64,000 bases of DNA from Desulfosporosinus nitroreducens (GCF_023897015.1 NZ_JAMHFY010000005.1:221777-285776), one strand, 5' to 3'; shown: positions 18,102 through 28,005, counted from the stretch's first letter. The notes: generated by a model not told the origin, from the letters alone. Made by a program: numbers and translations.

Positions 18102-18345
18102 TAAATCAAAACTCCTTGAAATTTAAACTCTGGAACCTAAAGTAGATATTAATTAAGTTTTCTCAATCTGACATTTATTTATACTCTAAATAAAAGCCTA
18201 TATAATGATTTGTATTCATTTCCAAATCAATATATAGCCCCAATGAAAATATTTTGAAATATGCGAACTATTATGGTATATTTTTCTATAATGTGAAAAC
18301 TTTCATAACATTATGATTTTAGAGAGAAAAGGGAGGATAAACACT

Positions 18346-18672
18346 ATGACAGTCCGAGCTGAATTACAAGAACTTGTGGAGAAAATGAATGCCAATCCCG
18401 AGCATATTGCTTCTGAAAAAGACCGTATCTTCCAAATAAATCTAGAGGAAAGCGGTGAATTACAAATAGTCTTTAAAGCTGGTCAAGTGCAAATGGTTGA
18501 AGGACCTGCTCCAGACCCAGAAGTTATCCTCATTATGAACGAAAAGAACTTCTCGAAATTGTTAAAAGATAAGTTGAATACTACAATGGCATTTATGACT
18601 GGTGGGTTAAAGGTTGAAGGCAAATTAGGTTTGGCCTTAAAACTCCAAGAAATCGTTAAACTATATCAGTAA
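18346..18672 (+). CDS. SCP2 sterol-binding-domain protein
   Basis: 108 residues from MTVRAELQEL, whose ATG follows AGGGAGGATAAACACT; an upstream in-frame ATG at 18313 lacks such a site. The whole protein is an SCP2 fold: LQIVFKAGQVQMVEG, LIMNEKNFSKLLKDK and the final FMTGGLKVEGKLGLALKLQE. SCP2 domains bind lipids or acyl groups. It is monocistronic, and its partner is unknown. Confidence 0.85.
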   Translation: MTVRAELQELVEKMNANPEHIASEKDRIFQINLEESGELQIVFKAGQVQMVEGPAPDPEVILIMNEKNFSKLLKDKLNTTMAFMTGGLKVEGKLGLALKLQEIVKLYQ

Positions 18673-18780
18673 AGAAGCTTTGCCTTTATTAACGAATTAA
18701 TGAATGAATGTTCACCCATAAAGATATTTAATAGTGTATTGATCAAAACGGATAAGTTGGCAAGATTCTTCCTATATAAA

Positions 18781-18810
18781 TAGCCTCCCTTGATCAAATA
18801 AGGGAGGCTA
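18781..18810. terminator. Hairpin downstream of the SCP2 gene
   Basis: TAGCCTCCCTT pairs perfectly with AAGGGAGGCTA around eight bases. It lacks a long T-run on either strand, but lies where a terminator for the SCP2 gene is expected. Confidence 0.55.
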
Positions 18811-18940
18811 GACTATCTTACAAAGTTATTTAAATACTTTAAATTTAGAAGACTACACTCCGTGACACTAATTCATGGACAACTTGTTAATCGATTTAGC
18901 CAATTCGGCCAGTTGTTCTTTGTTTTATTGCAAAATAAAG

Positions 18941-18990
18941 CTTATGGGAAACGGCTATGCATTATTATGCAACAACCAGTTTCCCATAAG
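18941..18990 (-). terminator. Terminator of rnpB
   Basis: A 12-bp perfect inverted repeat, CTTATGGGAAAC / GTTTCCCATAAG, starts four bases past the 3' end of the RNase P RNA. On the minus strand it is followed by CTTTATTTTG. Confidence 0.8.
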
Positions 18991-18994
18991 CATT

Positions 18995-19388
18995 GCGAAG
19001 TCAACCTATAAGCCGAGTTCTGTCCCTCCTTACGGAGGTGATGATCATCTATCTCGAACCGCCGTTACCGACGGCCTCTAGCGACCTTACCCGGGAACAA
19101 AAACGGGCCGTTCATAGTTCCCCTATTCAGTCTTGCTCCAGGTGGGGTTTACATGGCCAGCCAGTCACCTGACTGCCGGTGAGCTCTTACCTCGCCTTTC
19201 CACCCTTACCTACTCGGCGGACAGTCGTCAGAGACAACTGACCTCCGCTATCGGCGGTATCTCTCTGTTGCACTTTCCTTGGGGTTCCCCCCACTGGGCG
19301 TTACCCAGCACCTTGCCCTATGGAGCTCGGACTTTCCTCAGAGGCGACCTTTCGGTCCATACCCCCGCGATCATCTGGTTGGCTTCGC
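18995..19388 (-). ncRNA. rnpB: RNase P RNA, type A
   Basis: About 394 nt on the minus strand. P1 pairs GCGAAGCCAACC (19388-19377) with GGTTGACTTCGC (19006-18995). Core landmarks are present in order: GAGGAAAGTCCGAGCTCC, the CAACAGAGAGATACCGCCG region, GGTAAGAGCTCACCGGCAG, AACCCCACCTGGAGCAAGAC and the 3' ACAGAACTCGGCTTATAGG. The arrangement is the ancestral (type A) form seen in many Clostridia. Two open frames on the plus strand here are chance readings of this RNA. Exact ends may shift by a few bases. Confidence 0.97.
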
Positions 19389-19437
19389 TTAGTTATCTTA
19401 CTAAATAAATAGGTTTTGGTCAAATGGATAGTATTGG

Positions 19438-19593
19438 TTAATTCACTTTGTGTTTCTTTTCTGCCATTTCTTCAATTTCATCATCAATGTCCATCAGTTC
19501 GGTTAACCATTTAGCACGATTAGGATAATCCTCTTGAATGTTGGTTAAAACCTTTTCACGTTGAAGCCGCAGAATTTCAGTTCGATTCATCAT
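19438..19593 (-). CDS. Small charged protein, 51 aa
   Basis: Starts MMNRTEILRLQREK and ends AEKKHKVN. Two adjacent ATG codons follow AAGGAG at 9-12 bases. The product is highly charged and probably helical (LTELMDIDDEIEEMAEKK). It sits directly upstream of rnpB on the same strand. The family is not recognised. Confidence 0.6.
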   Translation of the reverse strand: MMNRTEILRLQREKVLTNIQEDYPNRAKWLTELMDIDDEIEEMAEKKHKVN

Positions 19594-19796
19594 TACACAT
19601 TTCTCCTTTCAAATACTTGTATCGAAGGATCAATAAATCTTCTTAATAGGGCCTGAGTATTTCTTTAGAACAACTCTATTGTTTCTATTATCAGATTATT
19701 CCTTACAACCTTATAGTAATATATTTCACAATTGATGTCAAGTGTTAATTATTTCTTTCACAAGCAAAATGCCTTTATATTATTTTCTTAATTAAA

Positions 19797-19833
19797 ATCC
19801 CCTATGGAGACGAGATGTCTCTCCATAGGGGAT
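19797..19833 (-). terminator. Terminator after the Nif3-family gene
   Basis: A 14-bp perfect stem, ATCCCCTATGGAGA / TCTCCATAGGGGAT, lies 6 bp past the stop codon. It is followed on the minus strand by TTTTAATT. Confidence 0.85.
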
Positions 19834-19838
19834 CTCAA

Positions 19839-20678
19839 TTAAAGCCAGGGCGAGCGATTAACAGAGCTTACTCGAATCTCAATTCCCTGAAGGGATTTTT
19901 CTGACGACAAATAGTCATATATTGATCTAAGCATGGGTGCCTCACTCAAGAAATGCCCCAGATCTCCAACAGCCATTCCTCCTTCAAGGGCATCAAGGAC
20001 GGCATGATGATCAACGTCACCTGTAATGAGCAGGTCAGCGCCCTTAAACAACGCCTTGGGTACGAATCGTCCCCCACTGCCATTAACGATAGCTACTTTC
20101 CTTACTTCCCTCTCTAAGGATCCAGCCAAGCGAACTCCGGTTAGTTCATAGGCCTGGGAATAGACTCCTGACTCTTTCAATTTATCCAAAAAGTTCTGCC
20201 ATAAAACTCCTAACTTTTGGGGACGTGTTAGATATCCGCTTACTCCATACCCGCGTTCCTCACTATTACGGCTTGGATTAACATCATACACCCGCTCCAA
20301 AGGCTCCATCTTTTCCAACCCAATTAATTCGCCAAGGACTCGACTCGGAGAAACTACAGACTGATCTAAATTCGTGTGCGCAGCATAATATCCGATCTCA
20401 TGTTGTAAAAGACGGAGAGGGACTTGAGCCGCAGCGTTATCTGCCCTTAGATTTTTCAGGGGCCGAAAAATAACGGGGTGATGTGCCACGATGAGCTGGG
20501 CATTAAAAGCTTTTGCTTCTTCGACCACTTCCAAAGTCCCGTCTAAGGTAATAAGGATGCGTTCGATAGTTTTTGAACCGCTTCCGACAAGTAATCCGAC
20601 ATTGTCCCACTCCTCAGCCCAGGATTTTGGAGCTATCTTTTCTATTAACTGAGCAACTAATCCAACTGTTACCGCCAT
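19839..20678 (-). CDS. Nif3-like dinuclear metal-centre protein (DUF34)
   Basis: 279 residues. Metal ligands are visible in VAHHPVIFRPL (about 66-76), AAHTNLDQS and, near the C-terminus, DVDHHAVLDAL, GHFLSEAPM. This is the short form, without the PII-like insert of B. subtilis YqfO. Proposed roles include a GTP cyclohydrolase-I-like activity, but the substrate is unsettled. It overlaps trmK by ten bases, the standard Firmicute pair. Confidence 0.92.
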   Translation of the reverse strand: MAVTVGLVAQLIEKIAPKSWAEEWDNVGLLVGSGSKTIERILITLDGTLEVVEEAKAFNAQLIVAHHPVIFRPLKNLRADNAAAQVPLRLLQHEIGYYAAHTNLDQSVVSPSRVLGELIGLEKMEPLERVYDVNPSRNSEERGYGVSGYLTRPQKLGVLWQNFLDKLKESGVYSQAYELTGVRLAGSLEREVRKVAIVNGSGGRFVPKALFKGADLLITGDVDHHAVLDALEGGMAVGDLGHFLSEAPMLRSIYDYLSSEKSLQGIEIRVSSVNRSPWL

Positions 20679-21472
20679 TGACGCAATCCCTCCACTAAAG
20701 CCAGTGTAAGTGAAACTTCACGAATTTTTTCCACAATCTCCGGGCTTTTTGATTTTTCCATCTGCTTCAACTGCCTCGACAATCTGCCTCTGTACTCCTC
20801 AAACAGCTTGTTCAAGAGATTCGTGTGCTCTCCCAAGACCAGAGGCCCAAAATGCCATACAAGCCTGTGTACTAAGCTTTTAAACTCCGCCTCCGGCATC
20901 TGTTCATCTCTCTCAACTATAACTGGATGCAAACGATCACACCATACATGTTCGATCTCGATCAGTTCCGTCATTTTCCATCCTGCTTCCGTAGAAAAAG
21001 CCATCACGACATAGATTCGATCCTCTTCTTCCACCAACAACTCTGCCTTCAGACGCCACCCTTTATCCAGCAACGTCAAACGAACAGCGCCTTCCGCTCC
21101 CTGCGGTTGCACGATGAGATCGGTAACACCCGTCAAAATGTCCGGCCGCGCCGAAAAAATCTCCAACATAGTTCTTCCGCCCATCCCCGCAAGGGTCAAA
21201 ACATTGACTTCTCCGACCTCGAGGGGCATCAATCCATCGCCAAACCTCACATCAATGACGTTTTCTAATTTCCGGGCTTTGACCGCTGCCAAGGCGGATT
21301 GATACGGTCCTTCATGGACATCTATAGCTACTGCCTTTGCTATTTTCTGATCCTCATAGAGAGAAATTGGCAAATAAGCATGATCCGTCCCTATATCCCC
21401 GAGATTTGCTCCCTCTGGAACAAACGATGCCACGGTTTGAAGCCGTGGACCTAAACTAACTGACACTGTCAT
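20669..21472 (-). CDS. trmK: tRNA (adenine(22)-N1)-methyltransferase
   Basis: 267 residues. The SAM fold starts with GANLGDIGTDHAYLPISLYE and continues with DVHEGPYQSALAAVKARKL, VRFGDGLMPLE and LAGMGGRTMLEI. The C-terminal part (about 165-267) is a coiled-coil-like helix pair typical of TrmK. It makes m1A22 in tRNA. Pairing with the Nif3-family gene downstream supports the call. Confidence 0.93.
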   Translation of the reverse strand: MTVSVSLGPRLQTVASFVPEGANLGDIGTDHAYLPISLYEDQKIAKAVAIDVHEGPYQSALAAVKARKLENVIDVRFGDGLMPLEVGEVNVLTLAGMGGRTMLEIFSARPDILTGVTDLIVQPQGAEGAVRLTLLDKGWRLKAELLVEEEDRIYVVMAFSTEAGWKMTELIEIEHVWCDRLHPVIVERDEQMPEAEFKSLVHRLVWHFGPLVLGEHTNLLNKLFEEYRGRLSRQLKQMEKSKSPEIVEKIREVSLTLALVEGLRQWR

Positions 21473-21566
21473 TTTTTCACCTCATATAGAAAACTTGGCT
21501 ACGCCAGTCCTTGTGAAAACTATCATGTATATTATTATGCCCAAAAAGCAAGCTCATGTTTCCACA

Positions 21567-23261
21567 TTATATCATTCTATCGGATAAAGTGCTTGTGGAC
21601 AATGAAAAAAGGCGGGTCGAGACCGAACGTTGAGCATCCGAGTCAACTAAGATCTCAATCAGGTAAGGACGATAGGCACTAAACGCACGTGTTAAGGCAT
21701 CAGTGATCTGCTCAGGTTTTTCTACCAATTCTGCCTCTACACCCATTCCTTTAGCTGCAGTTGCAAACTCCAGCTCCTTTCTAAAAACAACGATCACTAC
21801 CGGAATATCATGTTTAACGGCTGTTGCAAGCCCCTCAAGAGACATACCTAAACTTGCATCCCCTAATAAATTCACGACTTGGCGTTGCGGATAAGCCAAC
21901 TGAGCACCCATTGCCGCACCTAGACTCCACCCCATGGCACCAGCGCGATCAATTAAAAACGTACGCGGTTCATGTGCATCGTATAATTGAGAGGCCCAAA
22001 TTCGGCCTAATCCCCAGTCCAAAGTCACAATCGCATCTGGCCGAATCCCTTTTCTGACCTCTGTAATCATCTGCTGCGATTTGAGGGGACTACTCTCAGA
22101 TTCCGCTTGACGAGCTAAGTTAGTTTTTTCTATCCGAAGAGATTCAATTCTTTTTAAAGCCTCTGTATTAGGTTTATACTCGCGACTGCGGATAAGATTG
22201 TGTAACTTTAGGATGAAATTCTTTACATCTGAAGCAATAACCAATTCATCGGGAATATGGTGAGAGAACAAGATCTCTTCTTCAGTGATATTAATGTGAA
22301 TTATCTTACTGCCCTCTTTAAAAAAATTTCTTCCTCCCGTGCTTCGACTGTCAAACCACTCACCTAGATTTACGATAAGATCTGATTCATAAATGGTTTT
22401 ATTTCCAAGCTGAGTTTGGCACACTGGTCCTGCGATCCCCGCATAGAGGTGGTGATAATTAGGAAAACCATCTTTCCCCATAAGAGAGGAAACTATGGGG
22501 ATCTGAAGTAATTGAGCCAGGCCTATAAGTTCGTCGCTTACATTCCCCGCAACTCTTCCTCCGACTAGAAGAACAGGCCTTTCTGCTTTCTCAATCATGG
22601 TGAACACTTCTTCCAGTTGACTGTCGCTCACTTTTACTAGGTCAATATGTTCTCCCTTTTCTTCTTTCAAATAATCTTCGAGGTTAATCTTGAGTAACCC
22701 CTTTTGTACATTGACAGGAATATCTATTAAGACCGGTCCCTTCCTACCCTGGGTCGCTAATCTCCAGGCCTCACTCATCACCTTGGGTAAGTCCTCCGTC
22801 TTAGTGACTAGATAGATAGCCTTAGTAATTACACGAGCCATTTCTACTATCGGTGCCTCTTGAAAAGCATCTTTTCCTATTAGGTTTGTGGTTACTTGAC
22901 CCGTAAAGACGATTAATGGAATAGAATCTCCGTGTGCACTATTAAGACCTGTCAGGAAATTAGTTGTTCCTCCGCCAGATGTGAGCGCGCAAATCCCTAC
23001 TTTTCCCGTCGACCTAGCATAGCCTTCCGCCATAAATATTGCGGTTTGCCCCTGATGAACATTAATTGCTCGCATGTGTTCTTGTTCCAGTACTGCATCG
23101 TAAAAGGGAAGAATAGCCGCTCCAGGAATGCCAAAGACATGGGCTACTTCCTTTTTCTCTAAAAACTTTACGACGAACTGAGCCCCTGTCATTTCGGCCT
23201 CTTTTTCCAACTCGTCTGCAAAATAGTGTTTTACTTTTTCTTCTATTCCCCAAAGCGCCAT
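21567..23261 (-). CDS. Acetolactate-synthase-like ThDP enzyme with altered active site
   Basis: 564 residues from MALWGIEEKVKHYF, whose ATG follows GGGGGAGAC; the frame extends upstream without support. It has the three domains of the acetolactate synthase/POX family (TGAQFVVKFLEKKEVAHVFG, SIPLIVFTGQVTTNLIGKDA, FLIDRAGAMGWSLGAAMGA). Two key sites differ. The segment normally RHEQ reads HQGQ before TAIFMAEGYA, so the catalytic glutamate is glycine. In the ThDP/Mg motif GDAS is followed by FRKELEF where an NN pair is usual. Glyoxylate carboligase also lacks the glutamate (valine there). It is monocistronic, and the real reaction is unknown. Confidence 0.8.
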   Translation of the reverse strand: MALWGIEEKVKHYFADELEKEAEMTGAQFVVKFLEKKEVAHVFGIPGAAILPFYDAVLEQEHMRAINVHQGQTAIFMAEGYARSTGKVGICALTSGGGTTNFLTGLNSAHGDSIPLIVFTGQVTTNLIGKDAFQEAPIVEMARVITKAIYLVTKTEDLPKVMSEAWRLATQGRKGPVLIDIPVNVQKGLLKINLEDYLKEEKGEHIDLVKVSDSQLEEVFTMIEKAERPVLLVGGRVAGNVSDELIGLAQLLQIPIVSSLMGKDGFPNYHHLYAGIAGPVCQTQLGNKTIYESDLIVNLGEWFDSRSTGGRNFFKEGSKIIHINITEEEILFSHHIPDELVIASDVKNFILKLHNLIRSREYKPNTEALKRIESLRIEKTNLARQAESESSPLKSQQMITEVRKGIRPDAIVTLDWGLGRIWASQLYDAHEPRTFLIDRAGAMGWSLGAAMGAQLAYPQRQVVNLLGDASLGMSLEGLATAVKHDIPVVIVVFRKELEFATAAKGMGVEAELVEKPEQITDALTRAFSAYRPYLIEILVDSDAQRSVSTRLFSLSTSTLSDRMI

Positions 23262-23591
23262 ATCTGTCTCCCCCTTTAAAAATTTTTTAATCCGATCGAA
23301 GCTTTTATGATAATACCTTGTAAACAACATTGTTTTAATTAATAAAACAATGTTTTACATAATGGTCAAACCCTTCTTTCGCCTTGATTACTATATGTCT
23401 TTAAATTATTCCCAAATTATACTTTTACGTATCGCTCTAGCTCAGTCTTCCAAACAATAAGTACGGTTCTGTTTCATATAACAAAACCATGTTTCATATT
23501 GATATTAAAAAGAAACGGCACCTATGCCCTAACTTTTCTTTATGCCAATATTCTATCATATTCCCCCTCTTGCGGGCAATACTTCGTCTTC
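23262..23591 (-). promoter_or_regulatory. Control region of the ThDP enzyme gene
   Basis: On the minus strand TTAAAA, 17 bases, then TATTAT is a possible promoter. The inverted repeat at 23326-23354 overlaps its -35. Further upstream TGTTTCATAT occurs twice (about 23469 and 23490). No gene is seen. Confidence 0.35.
23326..23354. promoter_or_regulatory. Operator-like inverted repeat
   Basis: AACATTGTTTT and AAAACAATGTT are perfect 11-bp arms around AATTAAT. The length and symmetry fit a dimeric repressor site, lying about 65 bp before the ATG of the ThDP enzyme gene and over its putative -35. Confidence 0.5.
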
Positions 23592-23885
23592 TTATTCTAC
23601 ATAAAATTGGACTTTGACATCATTCTTAGCTTCGATGACTAAACAAACATCCTCTTCTCTTGGATCGTAATTCACAGCAATAACATCGTCTAAATTAATC
23701 CAAAACACCTCATTCTCATTGCTCCATACTGAGACCTTATCATCAGCTACGTCAATATTTCCTACAACTCCAAAATCCATAGTACACTCAATGACAGAAA
23801 TGATCTCAATACACTTCAGGTTCTTGCCAAACAACTTCTCCCTGAGAAATTTTACGAATTCAATCTTCGAGGATAAGGTTATCAT
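23592..23885 (-). CDS. Hypothetical protein, 97 aa
   Basis: Starts MITLSSKIEFVKFLREKLFG behind a strong GGAGGAGCGAC site. The C-terminal half alternates strands (VGNIDVADDKVSVWSNENEV, FWINLDDVIAVNYDPREEDV). No signal or membrane segment is seen. I do not recognise the family. It lies alone between the tRNA cluster and the ThDP enzyme gene, on the same strand. Confidence 0.65.
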   Translation of the reverse strand: MITLSSKIEFVKFLREKLFGKNLKCIEIISVIECTMDFGVVGNIDVADDKVSVWSNENEVFWINLDDVIAVNYDPREEDVCLVIEAKNDVKVQFYVE

Positions 23886-23989
23886 GTCGCTCCTCCAATC
23901 ATTCCAGTTATTCAGCTTATGTAATAAAAGAACCCAATGACCTCAGTCAATGGGTTTAGCTTTCAGTCTTTATTTTGTAAAATCTATAT

Positions 23990-24064
23990 TGGTGGGCGAT
24001 ACTGGTCTCGAACCAGTGGCCTCATCCGTGTGAAGGATGCGCTCTACCGCTGAGCTAATCGCCC
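23990..24064 (-). tRNA. tRNA-Val (CAC)
   Basis: Acceptor GGGCGAT / ATCGCCC with encoded CCA, D-arm AGCTCAGCGGTAGAGC, anticodon loop TTCACAC giving CAC between CATCC and GGATG, and T-arm with GGTTCGAGACC. All four arms pair. Confidence 0.95.
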
Positions 24065-24177
24065 CAGTATTAATGCGCGATGTCCGTAATCGAATGCTCA
24101 AGGCAGGTAAATAATTTGTCTTTAACCATTAATTAGGAATACCCACCGTTTCTAGCCTCTGACTTCTGGCTCTGAAA

Positions 24178-24252
24178 TGGTGGGCCCACTAGGATTCGAA
24201 CCTAGGACCAACCCGTTATGAGCGGGGGGCTCTACCGCTGAGCTATGGGCCC
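24178..24252 (-). tRNA. tRNA with CAU anticodon (Met or Ile2)
   Basis: Acceptor GGGCCCA / TGGGCCC with encoded CCA, D-arm AGCTCAGCGGTAGAGC, anticodon loop CTCATAA, T-arm CTAGGTTCGAATCCTAG. It is not an initiator (1-72 paired). Elongator Met and lysidine-modified Ile2 share this loop, and I cannot separate them by eye. Confidence 0.9.
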
Positions 24253-24271
24253 TAATAACAGCGAAGAAAAA

Positions 24272-24346
24272 TGGCTCCCCGAGTAGGACTCGAACCTACA
24301 ACCTACCGGTTAACAGCCGGTTGCTCCACCATTGAGCTATCGAGGA
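24272..24346 (-). tRNA. tRNA-Asn (GUU)
   Basis: Starts TCCTCGATAGCTCAATGG, anticodon loop CTGTTAA giving GUU, T-arm GTAGGTTCGAGTCCTAC, encoded CCA. It is the promoter-proximal member of this three-tRNA array. Confidence 0.95.
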
Positions 24347-24462
24347 ATGCTCTTGCACGGGTTATTATACGTAATTCATGCACTATAGTCAAGTCTTAAT
24401 TTAATTTTTTTTCGAGAAAATCAATTTCCTTGACCAATTTCTGGGATTAATTACAAAAGAGT

Positions 24463-25653
24463 TTACTCCAAATAATCCTTTAACTTTTTGCTCCGACTGG
24501 GATGCCGTAATTTTCGCAAGGCCTTGGCCTCAATTTGACGAATTCGTTCGCGTGTAACTCCGAATTCCTGCCCAACTTCCTCTAGAGTCCTTGTCCGCCC
24601 GTCATCAAGTCCAAAGCGCAGTCTAAGCACTTTTTCTTCCCGTGGGGTTAAGGTCTCTAGAACTTCTTCCAATTGCTCTTTTAAAAGAATGAACGAAGCA
24701 GCTTCTGCTGGTGCCGGAGCATCTTCATCCGGAATAAAATCTCCCAAATGAGAGTCTTCCTCTTCTCCAATAGGTGTCTCTAAGGAAACCGGTTCTTGGG
24801 CAATCTTCATAATTTCGCGTACCCGTTCGACGGGAATATCCATAACCTTAGCGATTTCTTCGGGAGCTGGCTCCCTCCCCAATTCCTGCAAGAGTTGCCT
24901 TGAAACTCGAATTAACTTATTTATTGTTTCAACCATATGCACAGGAATTCGGATTGTCCTGGCCTGGTCAGCAATAGCGCGCGTAATCGCTTGGCGAATC
25001 CACCAAGTGGCATACGTACTAAACTTAAAGCCTTTAACATAGTCAAATTTCTCTACAGCCTTAATTAACCCAAGATTGCCTTCCTGAATCAAATCTAAGA
25101 AAAGCATGCCCCGTCCGACATAGCGTTTAGCGATACTCACTACAAGTCGCAAGTTAGCCTCTGCTAATCGGCGCTTAGCTTCCTCGTCACCATCTTCCAT
25201 ACGTTTTGCTAATTCTATTTCTTCATCGGCAGAGAGCAGGGGAACTCGTCCGATTTCCTTTAGATACATGCGAACCGGATCGTCAATTCCTACACCCTCG
25301 GGTACAGAAAGATCCACTTCCGCCTCTTCTTCAGCATCATCTTCCGGGTCCTCGACGATATCATCGTCTTCATCAACTTTAACGCTATTTAAGATCTCAA
25401 GTTCAACTTCTCCAGGTTCTGGCACCACATCTATTCCCATTCGTCCAAGTTGTTGATAGATATCATCTATTTGATCCGCGGAAAGTTCAATCCCTTGGAG
25501 AGAATCCATAATCTCTCTATAAGTTAGAGATCCCTTCTTTTTTCCTTTTTGAATGAGGGCTTGGACGTTATCCATCTTCTGCTTTTCATTCATCTGTCCC
25601 CCACCTTCCCTCGGATCATTCTTTTGGGTGCCTATAACCTTACTATTCGCCAC
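24463..25653 (-). CDS. rpoD: Primary sigma factor RpoD/SigA
   Basis: 396 residues as given, from a GTG overlapping the end of dnaG; the ATG at 25593 behind GGTGGGGG is an alternative. Region 1.1 is followed by an acidic stretch (about 72-95). Region 2 has [20 protein letters not shown] and [13 protein letters not shown], region 3 follows, and region 4 has [20 protein letters not shown]. It directs housekeeping transcription. The dgt, dnaG, rpoD order is common in Clostridia. Confidence 0.97.
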   Translation of the reverse strand: MANSKVIGTQKNDPREGGGQMNEKQKMDNVQALIQKGKKKGSLTYREIMDSLQGIELSADQIDDIYQQLGRMGIDVVPEPGEVELEILNSVKVDEDDDIVEDPEDDAEEEAEVDLSVPEGVGIDDPVRMYLKEIGRVPLLSADEEIELAKRMEDGDEEAKRRLAEANLRLVVSIAKRYVGRGMLFLDLIQEGNLGLIKAVEKFDYVKGFKFSTYATWWIRQAITRAIADQARTIRIPVHMVETINKLIRVSRQLLQELGREPAPEEIAKVMDIPVERVREIMKIAQEPVSLETPIGEEEDSHLGDFIPDEDAPAPAEAASFILLKEQLEEVLETLTPREEKVLRLRFGLDDGRTRTLEEVGQEFGVTRERIRQIEAKALRKLRHPSRSKKLKDYLE

Positions 25654-27493
25654 GTTTCAACCGCTCTCCTATCTCTTTCAACAGAGCCATAGCCCCTGCC
25701 ATGTCACCGGATTTTTCTAAAGTTGCCATGCGAGCTTGCAGATCCTCGACCCTTTCTTCTGCTTGAGTAGAAAGAATCCCTTTAATACAGTCATCTAGAA
25801 GTCGCTCAGTTTGTGATATATCTAACTCTTCCAGGAGCAAGCTAGCCAACCGGCTTTGAACGTTTTCGTCGCTGTGCACGGGCAATTTGCCCTCCTGATT
25901 GAGATAATTAAAGATTTGTTGATGTTCTGGTATCTTCCAAAAGGATTCTCCTAACTTAGCCTTAAGTCTTGGCAAGTGAGAAATATTTTCTATAATCAAT
26001 CGTAAAAGCAAACGCTCTGTTCGATAGACCCCTAAATAAACTGTTGGTGAAGGGGGCGCTGTATCTTCTTTATAAATAATTTCATCCTTAATATTATCTC
26101 TATTTTTTCCAGAACTAACCCGTTTTTGCTGAGAATATTCATGTAATTGCTCTTTTTTAGGTTTTTTCTGTTCCAGTCTGGCTATTTCGCGTTGTACCGC
26201 TTCCAAAGTAAGCCCAAGTTCTAAACTTAAGAAACGTTCATACCCTTCTCTTTCAATTGGACTGCCAACTTTTAAGATATCCGGAGCAAGCTTAACTACT
26301 AACTCTGCTTTTTCCTGAATGGTCTGAGGCGGTGTTTCCTGAACAATCGTCCGATATTTGAACTCTACGTAAGTCAAAACCTGACTTACGGCTATTTCAA
26401 AGTCCTCAACACCATAACGTTTTAAGAATTCATCAGGATCTTTGGCTCCTATTAAAGTTGCCACTTCCAAGCGAATACCCGCATCTCGCAGAATCTCTCC
26501 CCCTCTTAAGGCTGCTTGGATTCCAGCCTCATCGGAATCGTAGAGCAGGACAACACGCTGGGTATACCGTCTCAAGAGTTTTGCTTGTTCCCGTGTTAAG
26601 GCAGTCCCCAAGGAAGCGACTGCATTAGGATAACCTGATTTCTGGAGCGCTATAACGTCCATATACCCTTCAACTAACAGGGCAAAACCCTTCTCGCGAA
26701 TTCCTTGATGCGCACGATGCATCCCATAGAGATGGTGCCCCTTATTAAAGAAAGCGGTCTCGGGAGAATTAAGATACTTAGGAAGAGAATCATCCAACAC
26801 TCGACCGCCGAATCCAATCGTGTGGTTTCGTCGATCAAGAATACTAAAGAGGACGCGGTTGCGGAAACGATCATAGTACCCTCCGCCTTTACCCTGTGTC
26901 CCTCTTTCTAAGGCTAGCCCATTTTCCGCCAATTCATGTGCCTGGACTCCTCGTTCCAGCATATAAGTTAATAACCCATCCCACCGGTCAGGAGCATAAC
27001 CTAAACGAAAGCTTTTCATTGTATCTAGGTCTACCCCACGTTTTTCAAAATAGAGTCTCCCCAGTTCTCCTTCAGGTAAGTTAAGTAAGAGGTCATGAAA
27101 ATAGCTTGTAGCTAATTCATTGATTTCTTCAAACCGCTGACGACGTCGATTTGCTTCCCGTTCACGCGGAGATAATTCTTTCTCTGGAAGCGACACGCCA
27201 TATCTAGAGGCTAGATTCTGAATACTCTCAACAAAAGACCAGTTCTCTTTCTTCATAAGAAAAGAAAAGGCATTTCCACCAACATTGCATCCAAAACAAT
27301 AAAACATTTGTTTCTCAGGGGTTACAGTAAAACTAGGCGTTTTTTCCGCATGAAAAGGACAAAGTCCTAAATAGTTTTTCCCCTTACGCTGCAAGCTGAC
27401 ATATTCAGATATAATCTCTACAATATCCGTGCGCGAACGCACTTCCTCGATAACCTCTTCCGGCATAAATTCTTGTTGAAGTCTATTATCCAC
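25643..27493 (-). CDS. dnaG: DNA primase DnaG
   Basis: 616 residues. An N-terminal CHC2 zinc ribbon has C45, H48, C66 and C69 ([18 protein letters not shown]). The TOPRIM core has [12 protein letters not shown] and [13 protein letters not shown]. The C-terminal helicase-binding domain ends in coiled-coil-like repeats. It makes RNA primers at the fork. It overlaps rpoD by eleven bases, so the two are in one operon. Confidence 0.97.
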   Translation of the reverse strand: MDNRLQQEFMPEEVIEEVRSRTDIVEIISEYVSLQRKGKNYLGLCPFHAEKTPSFTVTPEKQMFYCFGCNVGGNAFSFLMKKENWSFVESIQNLASRYGVSLPEKELSPREREANRRRQRFEEINELATSYFHDLLLNLPEGELGRLYFEKRGVDLDTMKSFRLGYAPDRWDGLLTYMLERGVQAHELAENGLALERGTQGKGGGYYDRFRNRVLFSILDRRNHTIGFGGRVLDDSLPKYLNSPETAFFNKGHHLYGMHRAHQGIREKGFALLVEGYMDVIALQKSGYPNAVASLGTALTREQAKLLRRYTQRVVLLYDSDEAGIQAALRGGEILRDAGIRLEVATLIGAKDPDEFLKRYGVEDFEIAVSQVLTYVEFKYRTIVQETPPQTIQEKAELVVKLAPDILKVGSPIEREGYERFLSLELGLTLEAVQREIARLEQKKPKKEQLHEYSQQKRVSSGKNRDNIKDEIIYKEDTAPPSPTVYLGVYRTERLLLRLIIENISHLPRLKAKLGESFWKIPEHQQIFNYLNQEGKLPVHSDENVQSRLASLLLEELDISQTERLLDDCIKGILSTQAEERVEDLQARMATLEKSGDMAGAMALLKEIGERLKRGE

Positions 27494-27779
27494 GTCTCTA
27501 GCGCCTTTCAGTTTTCAGCCACATTTTATATATTTTGTCAACCCTTACTTTATACATTTCTTTCGCCGAAACTTCATAAAATCCTCTTTTTTAGTTCTTC
27601 ATTCGGTGAATCTGTTTTTAGAAAGGGTAGAATACTCTTTCCTAATTGTATTAATTCTTCTTTTTCTGAGATAATACCTGCTTGCTTCGACAATTATTTG
27701 TGTAAGGTGTTCTGCCTGCAATCCCTACCCCCAGAGTAAGAATCGACAGCCTAACCCTTTCGCGCATTTGAAAAGCATG

Positions 27780-27965
27780 ATAATATATAAAGTAGGCTTG
27801 ACTAGCGCCAAGGCGTTAGTCGTCGGCGGTCGCCTTAGTTGCACTTATGAGCTGGCCATCGATGGCCGAGTGTCCCAGTAGCCAAGGATGGTGAAGGTAA
27901 ACCTTGACCTTTTAACAGGAACCGTCTAATTACGTTGACGTTCTACAAAATACTGCGGAAGCTCA
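27780..27965 (+). other. GC-rich, hairpin-rich intergenic segment, RNA candidate
   Basis: Within the 510 bp gene-free stretch between dnaG and the GerMN lipoprotein gene, this part is clearly richer in GC than its AT-rich flanks. It has consecutive hairpins: CTAGCGC / GCGTTAG around CAAG, GGCG / CGCC, the 14-bp palindrome GGCCATCGATGGCC at about 27854, and AAGGT / ACCTT. It could be a small RNA or a leader of the lipoprotein gene. No named RNA family was recognised. The remainder (27494-27779) shows nothing clear. Confidence 0.35.
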
Positions 27966-28005
27966 ACATGTGCATTATAAACTTTATGAGAGAGGTGAGT
28001 ATTCT

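Noticed and set aside
18875..19408. Open frames on the plus strand antisense to rnpB
   Set aside because: They are chance readings across RNase P RNA; the RNA has a complete P1 pairing and core motifs on the minus strand.
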